Below, one piece after another: positions 33,823 to 43,307 of a stretch of 64,000 nucleotides of DNA. Each line of letters begins with the position of its first letter. Positions within the stretch are counted from its first letter, which is position 1. The notes below the pieces were generated by a model. It saw only the letters and a list, made by a program, of their open reading frames with translations. It was not told the origin of the DNA and searched no databases. Origin of the DNA: Acidovorax sp. 1608163 (GTDB lineage: Bacteria > Pseudomonadota > Gammaproteobacteria > Burkholderiales > Burkholderiaceae_C); the NCBI RefSeq assembly GCF_003669015.1, contig NZ_CP033069.1:995001-1059000 (forward strand), in the 5' to 3' direction. Position numbers and translations under genes: made by a program.

Positions 33823-34152
33823 ATGCTGTATATTTATACAGTGTTTTGCACTGTCTATCCACTCCACCTCAATGGCGTCAAACTGTCGCCGGCCGATGTC
33901 CGGGCCGGCCGGGTGTTTGGGTGGCTGACGATCAGCAACCGGGGCGTGCGATCTACTCCAGACCTATACGCGCGACTGTTTGCGCCGACTGGTCCTCAGC
34001 GACAGGGCTTGGATGAATTGATTGCTGTAATGGCGCATCCGAGGATTGAACGCACCGCACATGGCGGGTTTCTCCTCAGTGGCAGCGTGCATCCCGCTTT
34101 TGGTGGCTATGCACCGTTGAGCTGGTGGGTTATGCCGGCAGGGCACGGGTAG
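33823..34152 (+). CDS. Hypothetical protein preceded by a LexA box
   Basis: About 109 aa from the ATG at 33823 (or about 103 from a GTG at 33841, which lies just at the end of the LexA box and may be the true start). The frame contains KLSPADVRAGRVFGWLTISN and GGFLLSGSVHPAFGGYAPLSWWV. I recognise no family. The start region overlaps an almost ideal LexA operator, so the gene should be repressed by LexA and induced by DNA damage. It is the last gene before the tRNA attachment site. Confidence 0.55.
   Translation: MLYIYTVFCTVYPLHLNGVKLSPADVRAGRVFGWLTISNRGVRSTPDLYARLFAPTGPQRQGLDELIAVMAHPRIERTAHGGFLLSGSVHPAFGGYAPLSWWVMPAGHG
33826..33841 (+). promoter_or_regulatory. LexA (SOS) box
   Basis: CTGTATATTTATACAG fits the CTGT-N8-ACAG operator exactly and is nearly palindromic. 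It overlaps the start region of the downstream small gene, so LexA binding would block transcription. Confidence 0.8.
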
Positions 34153-34182
34153 GGTTTTGTCCCGGCTTTGTCCCGTTTTTTT

Positions 34183-34210
34183 GAAAAAGCCTTTTAAATC
34201 AACGGCTTTC
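34183..34210 (-). terminator. Element-borne terminator downstream of tRNA-Arg
   Basis: Reading the minus strand from the tRNA CCA end, GAAAGCC (34210-34204) pairs with GGCTTTTTC (34191-34183). Because integration separated the tRNA from its own terminator (29102-29137), this hairpin likely replaces it. Confidence 0.5.
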
Positions 34211-34285
34211 TGGTCCCCTCGACAGGAATCGAACCTGTATCTAGCGCTTAGGAGGCACTCGTTCTATCCATTGAACTACGAGGAG
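34211..34285 (-). tRNA. tRNA-Arg (anticodon CCT)
   Basis: The minus strand folds as a full cloverleaf: acceptor CTCCTCG with CGAGGGG (one T-G pair), T arm ACAGG-TTCGATT-CCTGT, anticodon loop CTCCTAA with CCT, discriminator A and an encoded CCA at 34211-34213. A TACAAT hexamer (34301-34296) upstream may be its -10 box. The 3' 26 bases are duplicated at 29144-29169 as the prophage attachment site, and the tRNA was restored intact by the phage DNA. Confidence 0.95.
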
Positions 34286-34338
34286 ACTGGGCGCGATTGT
34301 AGGGGCTGCGGCCGTGGGTTTTGGGCGGGTTGAGATAC

Positions 34339-37300
34339 TCAGTCGTACTTCATCGTGTAGATCAGATCCACCGCACTGTTGCTGCCCGCTTGCCCGCGCA
34401 GGGTGAGGCGGCGCGAGAGGTCGTAGAAGATGTACAGCGCGCCCATGGTGCCCGACAGGGTGCGTTCGTAGGTCACGTACAGGTCTTTGGACAGGCGTTT
34501 GCCGAAGGTGAGGGCGGCGGCGCTGGCGTCTTCGCCGGCTGCGGCGCTTTTGAAGCCGATCTCGTCCAGGCCCACGCGGCTGGCCAGGTTGGCGGTGACC
34601 GACTGGCCCCGGTTGCCCAGCAGGGTCAGCGCGGCTTGCTGCAGCACAGCGGCTTCGGCACCGCCTGCAGTGGCGTCGCGGCCCAGCACCACCCAGGCGA
34701 GCTTTTCGGCGTCGGGCAGTTCGGGGTCTGAGTACAGGCGCACCCGGGGCGCCAGGGCCGAGCCAGTGACCTGCACGCCTGCGCGCACGCTGATGTTGGG
34801 GCGCAGCGCCAGGATGTCGAGCGAGGGGTTGTTGTACGGGCCGTTGAAGCGGATGAGGCCGGTCTCCACGTCCAGAACCTGGCCCCAGGCGCGGTAGCGG
34901 CCCTCTTCGGTGCGCACCTCGCCCGTCACGCGCGGGGGCGCGCCGGGGGTGGGGCTGCTGCGCAGTTCCACCTCGCCAGTCAGCCGGGTGGTGATGCCGT
35001 GACCTTGCAGGGCAAAGTCGCGGCCCAGGTTCAGCGTCACGGCCATCACCGGGGGCTTGGCGGTGGTGATGCGCCCGGTAGGCTCTAGTATGGGTTGCTC
35101 GGCCTTTTGCTGGGCCTTGGCGGCGGCTTGTGCGCTGGCCTGGGCCTGCTTGTCGCGCGCGGCAGAGCGCACCACCACGTCAGAGCCCAGCGTGGGGGCG
35201 GATTCGTCGGGCAGCAAGATGGTGGCGCGGTCGGTGGTGAGCTGGCCGATCAGGCTGAACTGGCCTTGCTCCAGCGTGGCTTGCAGGTTGCCCGAGACGC
35301 TGACTTGCCGATCGGCACGCACGAGCACCTGCAGCGCTTTGGCCTGGGCTTGCAGGTTCAGGCTGATGCGGGGCGCTGCGTTGGTGGCCGGGTCGGCATC
35401 GGTCCAGGCCAGGCGGCCGGTGGCCGAGAGCGTGCCTCGCTCGTCAGGGGCTGCTGTGCGGTTGCCGCTTTGGCCCGTGATGCGGGCTTTGCTGCCGCGC
35501 CCGCCTTGCAGCTGGAACTCGGTCAATTCCACCTGGTTGCCGCGCAGGTTGGCGCGCAGGCGGCCGCCTTGCAGGTCTACTCCGTCCAGCAGGGAGCGCA
35601 CAGCCAGGTCATCTGCGGCCAGCGTGCCTGCCCAGCGGGGGGCATTGCGGGTGCCGGACAGGGTGGCGTTGGCGTCCAGCGTGCCGCGCACGCGCCAGCC
35701 GGGGGGGCCAGGGCCGACCACACGCCCACGTCGGGCAGCCGTGCGCGCAGGGTGCCCGCCAGCGGTGCGTCGGCGGGCCAGGGGGGCTCACCCTGATCCC
35801 ATTGGATGCGGGTGTTGGCACTGGCATCGATCTCGCCCGCGCGAGCACTGGCCCATTGCAGGCGGGCGCTGAGGGTGTCGGCCTGCAGTTGCACCGACAG
35901 CTCTGCCTGGCGTACGCCCGCCGTGCTGACGGCGGCTGCGGCGGTGGCCGCTTGCACGCTGCCAGCCCCCAGTCCCTGGCCGCTGCTGTGGCTGACCACG
36001 CCGGTGGATGCATCGCCGCCCAGAATGCGCACATCGCCCTGCGTGCGCCGCAGGCTGGCGCTCGCGCGTGGGGTGTCGGTGGTGTCTACGTTCCATTGGC
36101 CCTCCAGCAAGATGTCCGTGGCCAGGCCCAGTCGGGCCAGCAAAGGTTGCGGGGCCAGGGTGGGGGCTGTGGGCGAGGGTGTGGTGCCGGTTGCCGGGGA
36201 GGTGGCCTGCTCGGTGCCCAGCGCATCCACCCAGGCCAGTGGCAGGCCCTGTAGCGTGCCCTGGGTTTGCACGCGGGGCAGGGTGCCTGCCACCGTGGTC
36301 AGGCGCAGGGGCTGCCAGCGCAGTTGCACAGTGCCGGGCAGGGGGCCTGTGATCTGGGCTTGGCCTGCGGTGGCTTGCACGGCCCAGCCCAGAGGTTTGT
36401 GGGCAGCGGCTTTGCGGGGCTGTTCTTTGGCAAGCAGTTTGGCCGCTGGGGCACCGCTGTGCAACGACACGCTCCACGGCTCGGTGAGCTGGGCCGTCCA
36501 GGTGCCGCTCTGGCGCGTGTCTTGCCACTGGGCGCGCAGTTGGCTCCACTGGGCTTGCCATGTGCTGGAGCCTGCTGCAGCGCCCGCCCCAGTGCCTGCT
36601 GCCGGGGCGCTGAGGCCGCCGCTCAGGCGGGTTTGCAGCGACCAGCGCTGTGTGCCGGTGCGCGCCTCGCCTTCCACTGTCAGGTTGGCTTGGGTCATTT
36701 GCCCCTGCAGCTCAGCCTTCACCGCCCGCCATTGGATGGATGTGGCGACGTTGCTGGACGCGCCCGCTGGCAGCACCGTCTCCAGCTGGGGGGTGCTCAG
36801 CGTGGCTTGCACGCTAAAGGCAGGCTGGCCTGCGGGCCAGGCAGTGCCCTGCGCGGCGGCTTGCAGTTGTTGCTGCAGCGTGTGCCAGCCGCCATTCCAC
36901 TGCCATTGCAGCTGCGCCTGGCCTTTGGCCGATGCCGCACCCAGCGCGCTTTGCAGGGCTGCGCCCACCCAGGGCAGGCGGCCCAGCCAGCGCAGGGTTT
37001 GCTCCGCATCGTTCACGCGCAGCAGGCCGTTGCCCTGGCCTGTGCCCGGGGCCATTTGCCCTTGCAGGCGCAGTTCGGTCCCAGGCACGGTCACGTTCAA
37101 CAGCCCTTGCGCTGCCAGCGTGGGGACGGGTTTGGGTGTGGTCGTCTGCGCAGCCGCCTCTGCGGCTGGACCCCGGCTGACGCGTAGGTCGGTGGCTTGG
37201 GCCTGCAGTTGCAGGGCTTGCAGGTTCAGCTTCTCGATGCGCGCAGTGCCCCCGTTGTCCAGGGGATTCCACTGGCCTTGGGCCGAGAACGCATCGATGC

Positions 37301-38771
37301 GCAGCGCTGCAGCATTGCCTGCTGTGGTGCCTGGGCGGGCGGCGCGCACATCGGCCACAAAGCGCACGGTCTGCGTGGCCTGCGATGGCACGCTGGCCTG
37401 CAGGCTGCCTGACAGCGGTGCCGCTGCGAGTGCGGTGTGCAGCGCCGCGGGCGACAGGTTGCTCAGACGGGCTTCTCCCTCCAGCACGCCGCTGGCGGGC
37501 GTGAAGCGGCCTTGCACACGGAGGCTGCCCGCGTTGGGGCCAGCGCCCACGGTGGCGGTGGCGTTGGGCACTGCCCACTGCGTGCCGTTGTAGGTGGCCT
37601 GAGCTTGCAGTTGGGCCAGGGGCAGGCGCTGTGCATCCCACGGGCCGGGCTGGCGGTTGGTCACATCGGCCGCCAGTTGCCAGGTGGCGGGTTGCGGGGC
37701 ATTGCCCGCCGTGGTGCCCAGGCTCAGGGTGCCCTGCAGATCGGTGGTGGGGGCCTGGGGCCACAGGGCGGCCAGGTTCACGGCTTGCAGGGTGGCCTGG
37801 GCTTGCTGCACGGGCTGGGCCGCCCAGGGTTGCACCGTGGCTTGCACGCTGGCGCGCATGGCGGCTGCTTGGGCCTTGGTGCCTGCCAGTGAGGTGCCAG
37901 GCTGCACATTCGCCTGCAACTGCAATTGGGCGGCTGTTGTGGCCAGCGTGCCTTGCAGGCTGGCGTGGGCGGTGGCTGCGAATGCTTCGGTGCGGCCGGG
38001 CAGGGCGGTGGTGAGGGTGCCATCCACCGTGGCTTGCAGTGCCATGGGCGCTGCGCCTTGCAGGGTGGCCTGCGCGGTGTACTGGCCCTGCGCCAGCGCC
38101 AGGTGGTCGATGCGCAGGTGGTGCGCCTGTCCGTCAAAACGGTACTGGCCTGCCAGCCCGTGCACCTGCAGTGGGGAGGCACTGGGCTTGTCGGCGGCGG
38201 TTGCGGTACTTGCTTGTTCCTCCGTGCCTTGTTCGGCCTGGCCCCATTGCAGTTGTGCGATCTCAAACGGCACCTCCATCGCCAGGGGAAGCAGCAGTTG
38301 CTCCAGGGGGGCGGTGGCGGGCGGTGGCTCGTTGGCCGGGTGTGGCAGGGGCGTGATGTGCACCTGCGCCGCGCTCACGGTGCTCAGCTGCAACTGGCGC
38401 TGCAGCAGGGGCGGCAGTTGCCAGCCCAGTTGGGCATCGCTCACTTCCACCGCCAGGGTGGGGCTGCTCCAGCGCAGCCAACCCACGCGGCCGCCGCTGC
38501 GCAGCGAGCCTGTGACGTCGCGGCTTTGCAGGCTTTGGCCTGCGGGCAGCCACTGGGCCACTTGCGTCAGGGCGGTGGCCAGTGATGTGGACTGCCCGGC
38601 CCACCACCAGGCGGCCCCGGCCACGCAGGCCAGGGTGATGCACAGGGCTGCCAGCGCCCACAGCAGCCAGCGCAGCACCTTGCGGGCCGGATGGTCCGTT
38701 GGGGCTGGGCCTGCGGCTGGCGTTGGTGGGGTGTGCGGTGTGGGCGAGGACGTGTCTTGTGGTGTCTGCAT
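34339..38771 (-). pseudogene. tamB: Translocation and assembly module protein TamB, frameshifted
   Basis: TamB is an inner-membrane-anchored periplasmic protein that works with TamA in outer-membrane assembly and lipid transport. The N-terminal part (38771 to about 35708) has one membrane anchor (about residues 28-52, VLRWLLWALAALCITLACVA) and long beta-rich repeats; the C-terminal DUF490 domain (about 35700 to 34339) ends in AVDLIYTMKYD with SKDLYVTYERTLSGTMGALY. The halves are in different frames that meet at a run of seven G at 35701-35707. One extra base there would join VWSALAPP to GWRVRGTLDANATLSG, giving about 1477 aa. The start overlaps the tamA stop by one base. Confidence 0.9.
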
Positions 38772-40708
38772 CAGAAGGTGAATCCCAGTCGCAAGTGCAG
38801 CCGCAGCTTTCTCGATTGAACGCCCCAGGCCAGGTCGGCCTGCAGCGGCCCCACGGGGCTGCGCCAGCGCACGCCTGTGCCTACGCCCACACGCGGGTCC
38901 AAGTCGCCCACGCGGTCGGCCACGGCACCGGCGTCCACAAACAGGGTGCTTTCCCAGTCGGTCATGTTGCCGCCATAGACGATGGGGCGTTGCCACTCCA
39001 CGCTGGCCACGCCCATGTAGCGACCGCCGTACAGCAGGTTGTTGTCGGTGCGTGCACCGATGGCACGGTAGCCGTAGCCTCGCACGGTGGTGTCGCCCCC
39101 GGTCAGGAAGAGCTGGGCGATGGGGATCTCGGCGCTGTCGCGTGCCAGCACGGCGCCCACTTCGGTGCGCACGGCAATGCGGGCGCTGCGGGCCACGCCG
39201 TCGCCCGCCTCGACCCGCCCTGCGGGAAAGAACGATTGCCAGCGCACCAGCGTGCGGGTGAAGGGGTTGCGCTCAGGCCGCAGCGTGACGCCTGCGCCCA
39301 GCTCCACCGCAATGCCGTAGCCGCGCGTGGGGGCCGTGTTGCTGTTGAAGTAGCGGCCCGTCCAGCCGTAGTTCACGCTCAGGGCAGCGCTGTCCGCCGG
39401 AGCATTGAGGCCCTGGGCGCGCGAAGTGTCGTAGCGTAGGTAGTAGGTGCGGTCGATGTTCTTGGTGCTTTGGCTGCGCCCGCCCAGCACTTCCACGCTG
39501 TTGACGTCGTAGTCGCCCGTTTGCTGGCGCTGGGCCAGGCCCGAGGTGAACCAGCGCCAGCCGTTTTCGCCGGGCAGAGCGGTCCAGCCGGTGCCGATTT
39601 GCTGGGCCTTCTTGTCGAGCGAGAGCTTGTTGATGGCACGCCAGCCCTCAGTGGGCCATTGGTTGTGGGTGTGGTCGATGGACAGGCGCGGCCCGCTGTC
39701 GGTGGACACGCCCACACCAAACACCAGCTTTTGCAGCTTGGCCTCGCGCACCTGGGCGATCACCGGGGCGGCCTGCGGGGTGGGGCTGTCGGTGTCCAGC
39801 GTCAGGAACACCGCGTCGTAGTAGCCGCTGCTGGCCAAGCGCTGCTGGGCGTCCAGCATTTCGGCCTCGTCATACACGGTGCCGGTGGGCAGCCGCGCCA
39901 GGCGGCGCGCGCCGTCGGGGTCATAGCGTTCGTTGCCCTGCACTTTCAGCGGCCCGAAGCGGTAGGCCGGGCCTGGGTCGTATGTGACGGACAGGGCTGC
40001 CTGCTGCGTGTCCGCATCCACCTCGGCGCGGCTGTTGGTGATGCTGGCGCTGGGGTAGCGGCGCGCCTGCAGCTGGCGCAGGCCCGCGCTTTTGGCACTG
40101 GACCAGCCCGATTGCGTGAAGGCGCTGCCCTCGGGCAGGGCCCAGTTGCGTTGCACGCGCTCCAGCTGGCGCACCCGGGCATCGGGCTCCGCCTCTGCAC
40201 CTTCGGTGAAGCGGATGTCAGCACTGGCAATGCGCGTTTGGGGTCCAGGCTCCACGGTGATGGTGACGGCATAGGGCGGTGTGGGAGCGGCCGCATCGGC
40301 GGGGGCTTCGCGCAGGCTGATGGTGATATCCGGGGCAAAGTAACCCAGGGTGCCCAGCAGCTCGCGCACATTGGCGTCGGCGGCGTGCAGCAGGCGGCGC
40401 AGCTCTTCGGCCTGCAGGTCGGGCAACTGGCGAAAGCGTTGCAGTTCCAGGTGGCGCTCCAGCGTTTCGCGCACCGTGTCAGGGGCTTTGATGTCCAGGC
40501 TGAACGTTGCTTGCGCTGCCGCCGTGGCTGCGTCGGTGGTGGCGTGGGTCTCGTCGTCTGTGGGGGCTTGGCGTGGCCACAGGCTGCAGCCTTGCAGCGC
40601 CAGCGTGCCGCAAAGCAGCAACGCCGACCATGGGGCCGGCGTTGAATGGGGCAGTGCCTTGCGCACGGTGCGCGCGCTGGCAGCAGAAACGGGCGTGAAA
40701 AAAATCAT
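38771..40708 (-). CDS. tamA: Outer-membrane assembly factor TamA (Omp85 family)
   Basis: The 645-aa protein has three POTRA-like domains (about 75-300; for example RETLERHLELQRFRQLPDLQ and GPLKVQGNERYDPDGARRLA) and a C-terminal Omp85 barrel (about 320-645; VGLQ-type ending RLHLRLGFTF with terminal Phe) for the outer membrane. An odd feature is the N-terminal segment LLLCGTLALQGCSL, which reads as a lipoprotein signal with a lipobox cysteine (about residue 42). I chose the ATG at 40708; longer forms add 44 unlikely residues. Coupled to tamB. Confidence 0.9.
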   Translation of the reverse strand: MIFFTPVSAASARTVRKALPHSTPAPWSALLLCGTLALQGCSLWPRQAPTDDETHATTDAATAAAQATFSLDIKAPDTVRETLERHLELQRFRQLPDLQAEELRRLLHAADANVRELLGTLGYFAPDITISLREAPADAAAPTPPYAVTITVEPGPQTRIASADIRFTEGAEAEPDARVRQLERVQRNWALPEGSAFTQSGWSSAKSAGLRQLQARRYPSASITNSRAEVDADTQQAALSVTYDPGPAYRFGPLKVQGNERYDPDGARRLARLPTGTVYDEAEMLDAQQRLASSGYYDAVFLTLDTDSPTPQAAPVIAQVREAKLQKLVFGVGVSTDSGPRLSIDHTHNQWPTEGWRAINKLSLDKKAQQIGTGWTALPGENGWRWFTSGLAQRQQTGDYDVNSVEVLGGRSQSTKNIDRTYYLRYDTSRAQGLNAPADSAALSVNYGWTGRYFNSNTAPTRGYGIAVELGAGVTLRPERNPFTRTLVRWQSFFPAGRVEAGDGVARSARIAVRTEVGAVLARDSAEIPIAQLFLTGGDTTVRGYGYRAIGARTDNNLLYGGRYMGVASVEWQRPIVYGGNMTDWESTLFVDAGAVADRVGDLDPRVGVGTGVRWRSPVGPLQADLAWGVQSRKLRLHLRLGFTF

Positions 40709-40855
40709 GTCAGGGGTGCAATGCCGCAATCGTGTTGCAGTAGTGCCTGAGTATGGAGGCAACTGCCTGGCACTATGCCCTGAAAACCCCGGCAGTTCTG
40801 TAGGACAGGGACTGTGGGCACCAGCGGCGTTGCGCCGCATGGCGGGGCTATGCGG

Positions 40856-42043
40856 CTACTTGGACAGCAGCCGCATGGTCTCTTCCAGCCCCTTGAGCGA
40901 CAGCGGAAACATGCGGTTGCCGATGAGCTGCTGGATGATGCTGATGCTCTGGCGGTACTGCCATACGCCCTGCGGCTCAGGGTTGATCCATGCAAACTTG
41001 GGAAACGCGTGGGTGAGGCGCTGCAGCCACTCGGCACCGGGCTCCTCGTTGTTGTATTCCACGCTGCCGCCGGGCTGCAGGATTTCATACGGGCTCATGG
41101 TCGCGTCGCCCACAAAGATCAGCTTGTAGTCCTTGTTGTACTTGCGGATGATGTCCCAGGTCGGGAACTTCTCGGCAAAGCGGCGGCGGTTGTTCTTCCA
41201 CATGAAGTCGTACACGCAGTTGTGGAAGTAATAAAACTCCAGGTGCTTGAACTCGCTCTTGACGGCGCTGAACAGTTCTTCCACGCGCTGGATGTGCTCG
41301 TCCATCGTGCCGCCCACGTCCATCAGCAGCAGCACCTTCACGTTGTTGTGCCGCTCGGGCACCATCTTGATGTCCAGGTAGCCCGCATTGGCTGCGGTGC
41401 TGCGGATGGTGTCGGGCAGATCGAGTTCGAGCTCATGCCCCTCGCGCGCAAACTTGCGCAGGCGGCGCAGTGCCACCTTGATGTTGCGAGTGCCCAGCTC
41501 CTGCTGGTCGTCGTAGTCCTTGTAGGCGCGCTGCTCCCACACCTTCACGGCGCTCTTGTTCTTGCCCGCGCCGCCAATGCGCACGCCCTGCGGGTTGTAG
41601 CCGCCGTGGCCAAACGGGCTGGTGCCGCCCGTGCCTATCCACTTGCTGCCGCCCTCGTGGCGTTCCTTCTGTTCCTCGAGGCGCTTCTTCAGCGTCTCCA
41701 TCAGCTCGTCCCAGCCCATCTTCTCGATGGCGGCTTTTTGCTCGGGCGTCAGCTCGTTCTCCAGGATCTTGCGCAGCCAGTCGGCCGGAATCTCCTTGGT
41801 GAAGTCGGCCACCATCTCCACGCCCTTGAAGTAGGCGCCGAAGGCCCGGTCGAACTTGTCGTAGTGCTTCTCGTCCTTGACCAGCGTGAGGCGCGAGAGG
41901 TTGTAGAAGTCGTCCAGCGCCCATGCGTCATCGGACTTGGGGCCCACCACGCCCGCCTGCAGGGCTTCGAGCAGTGTGAGGTATTCCTTCACGGACACGG
42001 GTAACTTGGCTGCGCGCAGGGTGTAGAAGAAGTCGATCAGCAT
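40856..42043 (-). CDS. VWA domain-containing protein (CoxE-like) of a MoxR operon
   Basis: The 395-aa protein begins MLIDFFYTLRAAKLPVSVKEYLTLLEAL and has a C-terminal von Willebrand A-like domain (about 205-380) with a MIDAS-type DMGGTMDEHIQ-like segment (here LLLMDVGGTMDEHIQRV), FVGDATMSPYE, and VWQYRQSISIIQQL. Such proteins act with MoxR ATPases as metal-dependent assembly or activation factors. The DxSxS motif reads DVGGT, so metal binding may be altered. Upstream DNA consists of a dispersed repeat. Confidence 0.87.
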   Translation of the reverse strand: MLIDFFYTLRAAKLPVSVKEYLTLLEALQAGVVGPKSDDAWALDDFYNLSRLTLVKDEKHYDKFDRAFGAYFKGVEMVADFTKEIPADWLRKILENELTPEQKAAIEKMGWDELMETLKKRLEEQKERHEGGSKWIGTGGTSPFGHGGYNPQGVRIGGAGKNKSAVKVWEQRAYKDYDDQQELGTRNIKVALRRLRKFAREGHELELDLPDTIRSTAANAGYLDIKMVPERHNNVKVLLLMDVGGTMDEHIQRVEELFSAVKSEFKHLEFYYFHNCVYDFMWKNNRRRFAEKFPTWDIIRKYNKDYKLIFVGDATMSPYEILQPGGSVEYNNEEPGAEWLQRLTHAFPKFAWINPEPQGVWQYRQSISIIQQLIGNRMFPLSLKGLEETMRLLSK

Positions 42044-42101
42044 GGTTTTGGCCTCTAGCGCTGATTAGGAGAGCGGTGGCTGCTCTTAAGTTGATAGCAA
42101 T
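42044..42101. repeat. Dispersed palindromic repeat, copy 4
   Basis: GGTTTTGGCCTCTAGCGCT at 42044-42062, then a diverged centre and AAGTTGATAGCAATG. It touches the start codon of the VWA gene (42043), so it provides the whole near-upstream region of that gene. Confidence 0.65.
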
Positions 42102-42111
42102 GCGGCAAGGC

Positions 42112-42339
42112 TCAATCGCGCGGCTTGGCCTGCGCAGCCCGCCAGCCCCGGGCGCCGTGCAGCCCCAGCCCGCCGCCCAGCCCCACCAGCGCAATGCCGA
42201 TCAGGCTGCGGGTGCCGTAGCCCGGTGCAAAGATGTCCAGGCCCAACACCAGGCCTGCACCAAAGCCCAGCAGGGCCCCGCCCACAAACCCCACGGCGTC
42301 AGACAGGCCCTCGGTCAGCAGGCGCTTGGACTCGCTCAT
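42112..42339 (-). CDS. Small glycine-rich membrane protein
   Basis: The 75-aa protein has two hydrophobic glycine-rich segments (about 14-36 and 44-62, GGALLGFGAGLVLGLDI and LIGIALVGLGGGLGL). It starts eight bases after the MoxR gene and before the VWA gene on the same strand, so it is probably part of that operon. I recognise no named family. Confidence 0.72.
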   Translation of the reverse strand: MSESKRLLTEGLSDAVGFVGGALLGFGAGLVLGLDIFAPGYGTRSLIGIALVGLGGGLGLHGARGWRAAQAKPRD

Positions 42340-42347
42340 GCCCGGCC

Positions 42348-43202
42348 TCAGCGGTTGCGCTGGTTCATGAACACCAGCTTTTCAAACAGGCTCACGTCCT
42401 GTTCGTTCTTGAGCAGCGCGCCCACCAGCGGGGGCACGGCCACCTTGTTGTCGGCGCTTTGCAGGGCTTCGAGCGGGATGTCCTCGGCCACCAGCAGCTT
42501 GAGCCAGTCGATCAGCTCGCTGGTCGATGGCTTCTTCTTCAGGCCCGGCAGGTTGCGCACGTCGTAGAACGTTTTCATCGCCACTGTGAGCAGCTCGCTC
42601 TTGAGCGTGGGGAAATGCACGTTCACGATCTGGCGCATCGTGTCGGCTTCGGGGAACTTGATGAAGTGAAAGAAGCAGCGGCGCAAGAAGGCGTCGGGCA
42701 GCTCTTTTTCGTTGTTCGAGGTGATGAACACCAGCGGCCGGTGCTTGGCCTTGATGAGTTCGCGCGTCTCATAGCAGTAGAACTCCATGCGGTCGATTTC
42801 GCGCAGCAGGTCGTTCGGAAATTCAATGTCGGCCTTGTCGATCTCGTCGATCAAAAGGGCTACGGGCTCATCGGCTGTGAAGGCCTGCCACAGCACGCCC
42901 TGGATGATGTAGTTGCGGATGTTCTTCACGCGCTCGGCGCTGTCGCCGTCATTGAGCTGGCTGTCGCGCAGGCGGCTCACAGCGTCGTATTCATACAGGC
43001 CCTGTTGCGCTTTGGTGGTCGATTTGATGTGCCATTGCAACAGTGGCATGCCCAGGGCCTGTGCCACTTCTTCGGCCAGCATGGTCTTGCCTGTGCCGGG
43101 CTCGCCCTTGATGAGCAAAGGGCGTTGCAGGGTGATGGCGGCATTCACTGCCAACATCAAATCCTGGGTGGCAACGTAATTCTGGGAACCGTGAAATTTC
43201 AT
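42348..43202 (-). CDS. MoxR-family AAA+ ATPase
   Basis: The 284-aa ATPase has Walker A GEPGTGKT (about residues 33-40), Walker B LLIDEIDKADIEF, sensor FITSNNEKELPDAFLRRCFFH and a C-terminal lid. MoxR proteins work as chaperones with VWA proteins; the partner here is the VWA gene downstream. I chose the ATG at 43202 (MKFHGSQNYV); upstream extension is antisense to the cytochrome gene. It is divergent from the cytochrome c gene with 105 bases between starts. Confidence 0.93.
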   Translation of the reverse strand: MKFHGSQNYVATQDLMLAVNAAITLQRPLLIKGEPGTGKTMLAEEVAQALGMPLLQWHIKSTTKAQQGLYEYDAVSRLRDSQLNDGDSAERVKNIRNYIIQGVLWQAFTADEPVALLIDEIDKADIEFPNDLLREIDRMEFYCYETRELIKAKHRPLVFITSNNEKELPDAFLRRCFFHFIKFPEADTMRQIVNVHFPTLKSELLTVAMKTFYDVRNLPGLKKKPSTSELIDWLKLLVAEDIPLEALQSADNKVAVPPLVGALLKNEQDVSLFEKLVFMNQRNR

Positions 43203-43307
43203 AAGGGAAATCACCGAAACGTTGATGAATGGGCTTGACAGGTGCTCGGTATAATCAAACGCTGAGCGGGGCCCAGAACCGAACTTCCACGAGATTGTGC
43301 GCGCAAA

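Larger units (their letters stand above)
29144..34236. mobile_element. Degraded prophage/genomic island in tRNA-Arg(CCT)
   Basis: An exact 26-bp direct repeat (29144-29169 and 34211-34236, starting TGGTCCCCTCGACAGG) marks the ends. The right copy is the 3' end of the intact tRNA; the left copy is the displaced remnant. Inside are a tyrosine integrase, an excisionase-like gene, a small phage gene, fragments of a DNA methylase and of a phage portal protein, a zinc-ribbon gene and a gene with a LexA box. No tail, capsid, terminase or lysis genes remain. GC content drops in 33060-33450. Confidence 0.9.

Noticed and set aside
43235..43255. TTGACA and TATAAT upstream of the cytochrome c gene
   Set aside because: They are only 9 bases apart, too close for a sigma-70 promoter; only the TATAAT is kept as a possible -10 box.
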